Of a DNA stretch of 10,669 nucleotides, positions 7,771 to 10,669 are shown one piece after another (positions within the stretch are counted from its first letter, which is position 1; each line of letters begins with the position of its first letter). This stretch comes from Actinomycetota bacterium. GTDB taxonomy: Bacteria > Actinomycetota > Actinomycetes > Nanopelagicales > Nanopelagicaceae. Location: assembly GCA_002737595.1 (NCBI GenBank), contig NSHZ01000056.1:1-10669 (forward strand). The letters are read 5' to 3'. The notes beneath the pieces are model-generated. The model saw only the letters and a list, made by a program, of their open reading frames with translations, searched no databases and had not been told where the DNA came from. A program made the translations under genes and the position numbers.

Positions 7771-8663
7771 GAGGGAAGAGTGATACCACCAGCAACAAGG
7801 TCGAGCTTGAGTTGTGCAATTTGCTCCGGCGTAGCATCAACAAGCGGAAGGCGCGTGTACCCGCCAGGCAGTCCGAGTAAGTTGAGTGCGGCTTTGGTGA
7901 GGATCGCACCTTGCGTGCGGAAAGTTCCGGTATAGATCGGGAGTAATGAGTGATGGATCTCTGTTGCGCGTACTCGATCGCCAGCAAACCAGGCATTCAA
8001 CATCTCTTTGAGTGGGCGACCGATGACATGACCACAGACGCTCACAAATCCCACCGCACCAATAGAGAGCAATGGCAGGTTATTAATGTCGTCACCGCTA
8101 TACACCGGAATACCCGAGCGCTTAATCACCCACGAAGTTGCACCTAGATCACCCTTAGCATCTTTGAGCGCGACCATCTTGGGATGCTCGGCCAACCGAC
8201 AGATGGTGTCGGTTTCAATGGCAACTCCGGTACGAGCGGGAATGTCATACATCAATATGTTGAGATCGGTGGCATCTGCGATCGCTTTAAAGTGGGCCTC
8301 AATACCTGCCTGCGGCGGCTTGTTGTAATAGGGCGTGACCACCATGAGCGCATGTGCGCCTGCCTTAGCGTGGCGCTTGGCAAGTTCCACAGAGTGCGCC
8401 GTTTCATTATTGCCGGCACCAGAAATAATGGTGGCCTTATCGCCGACAGCACGAACAACGAGTTTGATGATTTCATCCTTCTCTTCATCAGTCGTTGTGG
8501 GCGCTTCGCCGGTGGTCCCATTGACCACGATGCCATCGTGACCAGAATCAACAAGGTGATGGGCCATCTTTTCCACAGCTGCAAAATCAATCTCACCCGT
8601 TGACTTAAACGGGGTGACCATGGCAGTCAGCAGGCGCCCGAAGGGAGGGGTGATTTCACTCAT
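7767..8663 (-). CDS. dapA: 4-hydroxy-tetrahydrodipicolinate synthase
   Basis: This 298-residue TIM-barrel enzyme condenses pyruvate with aspartate semialdehyde, the first committed step to diaminopimelate (peptidoglycan) and lysine. Visible motifs are GTTGE at 49-53, TPYYNKP at 110-116 with the catalytic tyrosine, YDIPARTG at 139-146 with the carboxylate-binding arginine, and the Schiff-base lysine K167 in VALKDAKGD. The family length is about 290-300. The ATG at 8663 (MSEITPPFGRLLTAMVTPF) gives the normal N-terminus. An upstream ATG at 8714 would add 17 non-conserved residues and overlap thyX. There is no Shine-Dalgarno: the bases before the ATG are pyrimidine-rich, and TACCCT sits 6 nt upstream. 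The gene lies 25 bp after the thyX stop and overlaps rnj by 4 bp. Related aldolases share this fold, but all DapA residues checked are present. Confidence 0.95.
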   Translation of the reverse strand: MSEITPPFGRLLTAMVTPFKSTGEIDFAAVEKMAHHLVDSGHDGIVVNGTTGEAPTTTDEEKDEIIKLVVRAVGDKATIISGAGNNETAHSVELAKRHAKAGAHALMVVTPYYNKPPQAGIEAHFKAIADATDLNILMYDIPARTGVAIETDTICRLAEHPKMVALKDAKGDLGATSWVIKRSGIPVYSGDDINNLPLLSIGAVGFVSVCGHVIGRPLKEMLNAWFAGDRVRATEIHHSLLPIYTGTFRTQGAILTKAALNLLGLPGGYTRLPLVDATPEQIAQLKLDLVAGGITLPS

Positions 8664-8669
8664 GGGGAA

Positions 8670-8698
8670 AGGGTACCGGTCTGTGCCGCTAAGGACAG
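8670..8698 (-). promoter_or_regulatory. Candidate promoter for leaderless dapA mRNA
   Basis: On the minus strand TACCCT (8670-8675) ends exactly 6 nt before the dapA ATG. A weak -35, CTGTCC (8693-8698, 3 of 6 matches), stands 17 bp farther upstream, over the thyX stop region. The site would give an internal promoter making dapA-rnj expression independent of thyX. The weak -35 and the absence of experimental data limit confidence. Confidence 0.42.
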
Positions 8699-9405
8699 AC
8701 TCGCCCACCGGCATTAAAGGCTCCGTGGGTCAAAGGCATGAGCCCAGCCCAGACCTCTTCCATCTTCTCAGCGACCATTTCGATCTCCCTCTGAGGGTAA
8801 GAAGGAAAGTGTGAGCCTTCTGATTTTGTGCGTAGCGAGAGGAAGTTCATCAACGCTCGAGCATTCATGGAGACATACATACTGGAGTAGAGCCCCACTG
8901 GAAGGACCGTGCGAGCCACTTCTCGAGCAATGCCCACTTCTAGCATCTCCTGGTAGGCCTCATAGGAGACCACATAAGAACGCTTCATCGCACTCACCGA
9001 AGTTTCATACTGCACATCAGTTCCATCAATGAATTCGTAGGCTCCAGTCTTGCCTATCTGGATCAGTTTTCTTTCAGGGCCAGGAATATAAAAGACTGGC
9101 TTCAATTCGCGATAGCGCCCACTCTCCTCGTTATATGAGGCAATTCTGTGGCGCATAAATTCGCGGAAGACAAAGATCGGCGCGGAGATGAAGAAAGTCA
9201 TTGAAGTGTGTTCAAAGGGTGAGCCATGGCGTTCACGCGCTAGGTAATTAATGAGACCTTTTGCCTTCTCTGGATCCGAGCCGACATCTTCGAGAGATTG
9301 CTCCCCGGCGGTCGAGACTCGGGCGGCCCAAATAACATCGGCGTCACTAGCGCTAGCCTTAACCAATTCGACGGTCACATCTGAGCGAAATACGATCTTG
9401 TCCAC
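8689..9405 (-). CDS. thyX: Flavin-dependent thymidylate synthase ThyX
   Basis: This 238-residue enzyme methylates dUMP to dTMP using methylene-tetrahydrofolate, FAD and NAD(P)H. The ThyX signature RHR-x7-S is complete: R85, H86, R87 and S95 within RHRIASYNEESGRY. Also visible are HGSPFEH (60-66), AREVARTVLPVGLYSS (around 160-175) and NARALMNFLSLR (181-192), all expected for flavin and dUMP binding. I start it at the GTG at 9405 (VDKIVFRSDVTVELVK), which matches the usual N-terminus. An ATG at 9435 in the same frame would add ten unfamiliar residues and overlap the divergent gene's start. TACTGT lies 6 nt before the GTG with a CTGGCA -35 at 17 bp, so a leaderless mRNA is likely. This is the first gene of the minus-strand series. 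Confidence 0.95.
   Translation of the reverse strand: MDKIVFRSDVTVELVKASASDADVIWAARVSTAGEQSLEDVGSDPEKAKGLINYLARERHGSPFEHTSMTFFISAPIFVFREFMRHRIASYNEESGRYRELKPVFYIPGPERKLIQIGKTGAYEFIDGTDVQYETSVSAMKRSYVVSYEAYQEMLEVGIAREVARTVLPVGLYSSMYVSMNARALMNFLSLRTKSEGSHFPSYPQREIEMVAEKMEEVWAGLMPLTHGAFNAGGRVCP
9368..9396 (+). promoter_or_regulatory. Candidate promoter for the GNAT-azlC unit, inside thyX
   Basis: On the plus strand TCGACG (9368-9373, 4 of 6 matches to TTGACA), a 17-bp spacer and TACGAT (9391-9396, 4 of 6 matches to TATAAT) predict a start near 9403. The leader would be about 30 nt and would include the Shine-Dalgarno at 9420-9428. The site lies wholly within the first codons of thyX, because almost no intergenic DNA is available. 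It is a motif prediction only. Confidence 0.35.
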
Positions 9406-9411
9406 CCTTGG

Positions 9412-9440
9412 ACAGTAACGGAGAAAGGCACTCATGCCAG
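9412..9440 (-). promoter_or_regulatory. Candidate promoter for leaderless thyX mRNA
   Basis: On the minus strand CTGGCA (9435-9440, 4 of 6 matches to TTGACA) and TACTGT (9412-9417) are separated by exactly 17 bp. The -10 ends 6 nt before the thyX GTG at 9405. This is the best-formed of the start-linked promoters in the window. Its -35 lies over the first codons of the divergent acetyltransferase gene, and its spacer contains that gene's Shine-Dalgarno. Confidence 0.5.
9420..9428 (+). promoter_or_regulatory. Shine-Dalgarno for the GNAT gene
   Basis: GGAGAAAGG ends 5 nt before the ATG at 9434. It decides that start and shows that this plus-strand gene uses a leadered mRNA, unlike its divergent neighbour thyX. 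Confidence 0.7.
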
Positions 9441-9961
9441 AGCTAACACGCGCGAACGAAGAGGTCCGAGTGGCTCATCTCACCGACGCCTTTTCCATCG
9501 CCGCCATCTCTCATCGCGCCTGGACTGCCCGCAACCTTCCTGCCCTGCCACTACCTTCCCTGGCTGACATGGAATCCCAATGGAAGAGCTCAATTGCCTC
9601 TCCCCCATCCACCCGTCATCGAGTTCTTGTCGCACTCTCAAACGGGGTCGTCGTCGGGTTTGCCTGCCTCATACCGATCTCGGAAAGTGTGGATGAAGTA
9701 AGTGAATTACTTATCGATCCAGATCTTATTCGACGAGGCCATGGTTCTCGCTTACTGAACGCCATCGCAGACACGTCGGAGAGCGAAGTCACTGGCCTAT
9801 CGATGTGGAGCGATCTCACCGCGCTCGATACTTTTCTCGAGAGTGCCGGCTGGGGAAAGAGCGATCGTACGCGCACTTTAGAGAGCCCCGATTTGACGCT
9901 CACACAGCACCGATGGGTAACCTCACTTCGAGATTCACCTAGTGAGAGCGACGGTTCGTGA
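9434..9961 (+). CDS. GNAT family N-acetyltransferase
   Basis: This 175-residue protein has the GNAT acetyl-CoA fold. The N-terminal VRVAHLTDAFSIAAISHRAW (11-30) is the usual first strand and helix of the family. The beta-4/loop/helix motif A appears as ELLIDPDLIRRGHGSRLL (91-108), with the pyrophosphate-binding RRGHGS at 100-105. The substrate is unknown: it could be an amine, an amino acid or a protein N-terminus. The C-terminal stretch after about residue 160 is Ser-rich and probably disordered. The start at 9434 is supported by a good Shine-Dalgarno. The stop overlaps the azlC start by 4 bp (GTGA), so the two are probably co-expressed, which suggests but does not prove a link to amino-acid metabolism or export. 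It is transcribed away from thyX, with 28 bp between their starts. Confidence 0.85.
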   Translation: MPELTRANEEVRVAHLTDAFSIAAISHRAWTARNLPALPLPSLADMESQWKSSIASPPSTRHRVLVALSNGVVVGFACLIPISESVDEVSELLIDPDLIRRGHGSRLLNAIADTSESEVTGLSMWSDLTALDTFLESAGWGKSDRTRTLESPDLTLTQHRWVTSLRDSPSESDGS

Positions 9962-10659
9962 ACCAAGAAGTTGAATTACCCGATAACGAACGCCGTCGCA
10001 TTACTCGCGATGGCTTGAGTTTGGCGTTCACAGTGGGGCTCTACGGCACGGCCTTTGGCGCGGCAGCAAGTAGTAGTGGCCTCTCCCCTTGGCAAGCGCT
10101 TGCTTTATCGGCGCTCCTCTTCTCTGGCGCGTCACAATTTGCCGTCGTTGGTGTGGGCGTCATCACTTCATGGCCACTCGCGGTCACCGCGATTACCGGA
10201 GCGCTGCTACTCGGGACAAGAAATGCACTCTACGGATTACGCATGGCTCCGATCCTGCAAGTCCGCGGTCTCAAGCGCGTCGCAGCCGCACAAATAACGA
10301 TTGATGAATCAACTGGAGTAGCAATTTCACAAGAGCATCTTGGACTTCCTGCAATGCGTCACGGCTTCTGGGTGACCGGGTTGGGTGTCTATGTTTTCTG
10401 GAATTCATTTACCCTGCTCGGCGCACTCGGTGCCGACGCGTTAGGCGACCCGGCGCAATTTGGGCTTGATGCGGCCGTGCCTGCAGCGTTCCTCGGTTTG
10501 CTCTGGCCGCGCCTGAAAGGTCGCACCCCGTGGGCGATCGGCATGGCTGCAGCTATTACCGTGCTGATCTTGCTACCGCATGCGCCCGTGGGCGTTCCAG
10601 TAATCACTAGCGCCCTGGCCGCAGTCCTCGCTGGCTGGAAGAACGGCGATGCCAAATGA
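9958..10659 (+). CDS. azlC: AzlC family branched-chain amino acid permease, large subunit
   Basis: This 233-residue polytopic membrane protein belongs to the AzlC family, known for azaleucine resistance and, with AzlD (BrnFE-like pairs), for export of branched-chain amino acids. Characteristic stretches are FSGASQFAVVG (55-65), GTRNALYGLRMAP (86-98), TIDESTGVA (114-122) and AAVPAAFLGLLWPRLK (172-187). Hydrophobic segments occur around 22-40, 46-70, 74-90, 137-158, 172-184, 192-207 and 210-227. The GTG start at 9958 overlaps the end of the acetyltransferase gene (GTGA), with no clear Shine-Dalgarno, so coupling is likely. The stop overlaps the ATG of the next frame by 4 bp (ATGA). The transported substrate is inferred from the family and cannot be read from the sequence. 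The family assignment is strong and the length is normal. Confidence 0.9.
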   Translation: MNQEVELPDNERRRITRDGLSLAFTVGLYGTAFGAAASSSGLSPWQALALSALLFSGASQFAVVGVGVITSWPLAVTAITGALLLGTRNALYGLRMAPILQVRGLKRVAAAQITIDESTGVAISQEHLGLPAMRHGFWVTGLGVYVFWNSFTLLGALGADALGDPAQFGLDAAVPAAFLGLLWPRLKGRTPWAIGMAAAITVLILLPHAPVGVPVITSALAAVLAGWKNGDAK

Positions 10660-10669
10660 TTTGGGCAAC
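10656..10669 (+). CDS. azlD: Probable AzlD subunit, first codons only
   Basis: An ATG at 10656 overlaps the azlC stop by 4 bp (ATGA) and opens a frame reading M-I-W-A before the window ends. AzlC is usually followed directly by the small (about 100-residue) membrane partner AzlD, whose N-terminus is often of this Met-hydrophobic-Trp kind. The identity is inferred from context only, since 14 bases cannot establish it. Confidence 0.5.

Noticed and set aside
8184..8603. Plus-strand open frame of 139 codons opposite dapA
   Set aside because: It is entirely antisense to catalytic regions of dapA, including K167, with no family resemblance.
8664..8714. dapA starting at the ATG at 8714
   Set aside because: It adds 17 non-conserved residues overlapping the thyX end. 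The ATG at 8663 gives the standard DapA N-terminus.
9406..9435. thyX starting at the ATG at 9435, making it overlap the acetyltransferase ATG as a shared CATG
   Set aside because: Ten extra residues do not match the family, and the segment holds the -10 TACTGT and the opposite gene's Shine-Dalgarno. The GTG at 9405 fits better.

Overview
The window looks like a conserved housekeeping stretch of an actinobacterial chromosome. The evidence is gene order and protein style. The order thyX-dapA-rnj-ftsK-rodZ-like-rimO-pgsA-cinA is one I recognise from actinobacteria such as Streptomyces. RNase J ends in the actinobacterial-type RRRPM...VVEV tail, and RimO has the [15 protein letters not shown] start. 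Base composition is moderate (about half G+C by eye) and spacing is very tight. That would fit a compact, possibly streamlined planktonic lineage better than a high-GC soil actinomycete, but this placement is inference.

Layout. Positions 1-9405 are eight genes on the minus strand, transcribed right to left: thyX (dTMP synthesis), dapA (lysine/diaminopimelate), rnj (RNase J), ftsK (DNA translocase), a RodZ-like membrane HTH protein, rimO (ribosomal protein S12 methylthiotransferase), pgsA (phosphatidylglycerophosphate synthase) and cinA (cut by the left edge). Several junctions are 4-bp ATGA overlaps or gaps of a few bases, so much of this is probably one read-through unit with internal promoters. 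Positions 9434-10669 are a divergent plus-strand unit: a GNAT acetyltransferase, an AzlC-type branched-chain amino acid permease subunit, and the first codons of what is probably AzlD, again joined by 4-bp overlaps. No gene-free stretch exceeds 300 bases. The longest gap is 126 bp, upstream of the rodZ-like gene.

How the parts fit. The minus-strand genes supply basic growth functions: nucleotide, cell-wall and lysine precursor, RNA turnover, chromosome segregation, lipid and ribosome modification. They are not one pathway. The plus-strand unit looks like a small amino-acid transport module.

The most informative non-coding pattern concerns starts. When they are corrected by protein family, thyX, dapA and ftsK each lack a Shine-Dalgarno sequence. 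Each instead has a TANNNT -10 motif exactly 6 nt before the start codon, and rimO has one 7 nt before. This is the signature of leaderless transcripts. The rodZ-like gene, by contrast, has a textbook Shine-Dalgarno and a separate candidate promoter. I found no mobile element, CRISPR array, tRNA/rRNA, phage gene or defence system, and no evidence of an undescribed multi-gene system.
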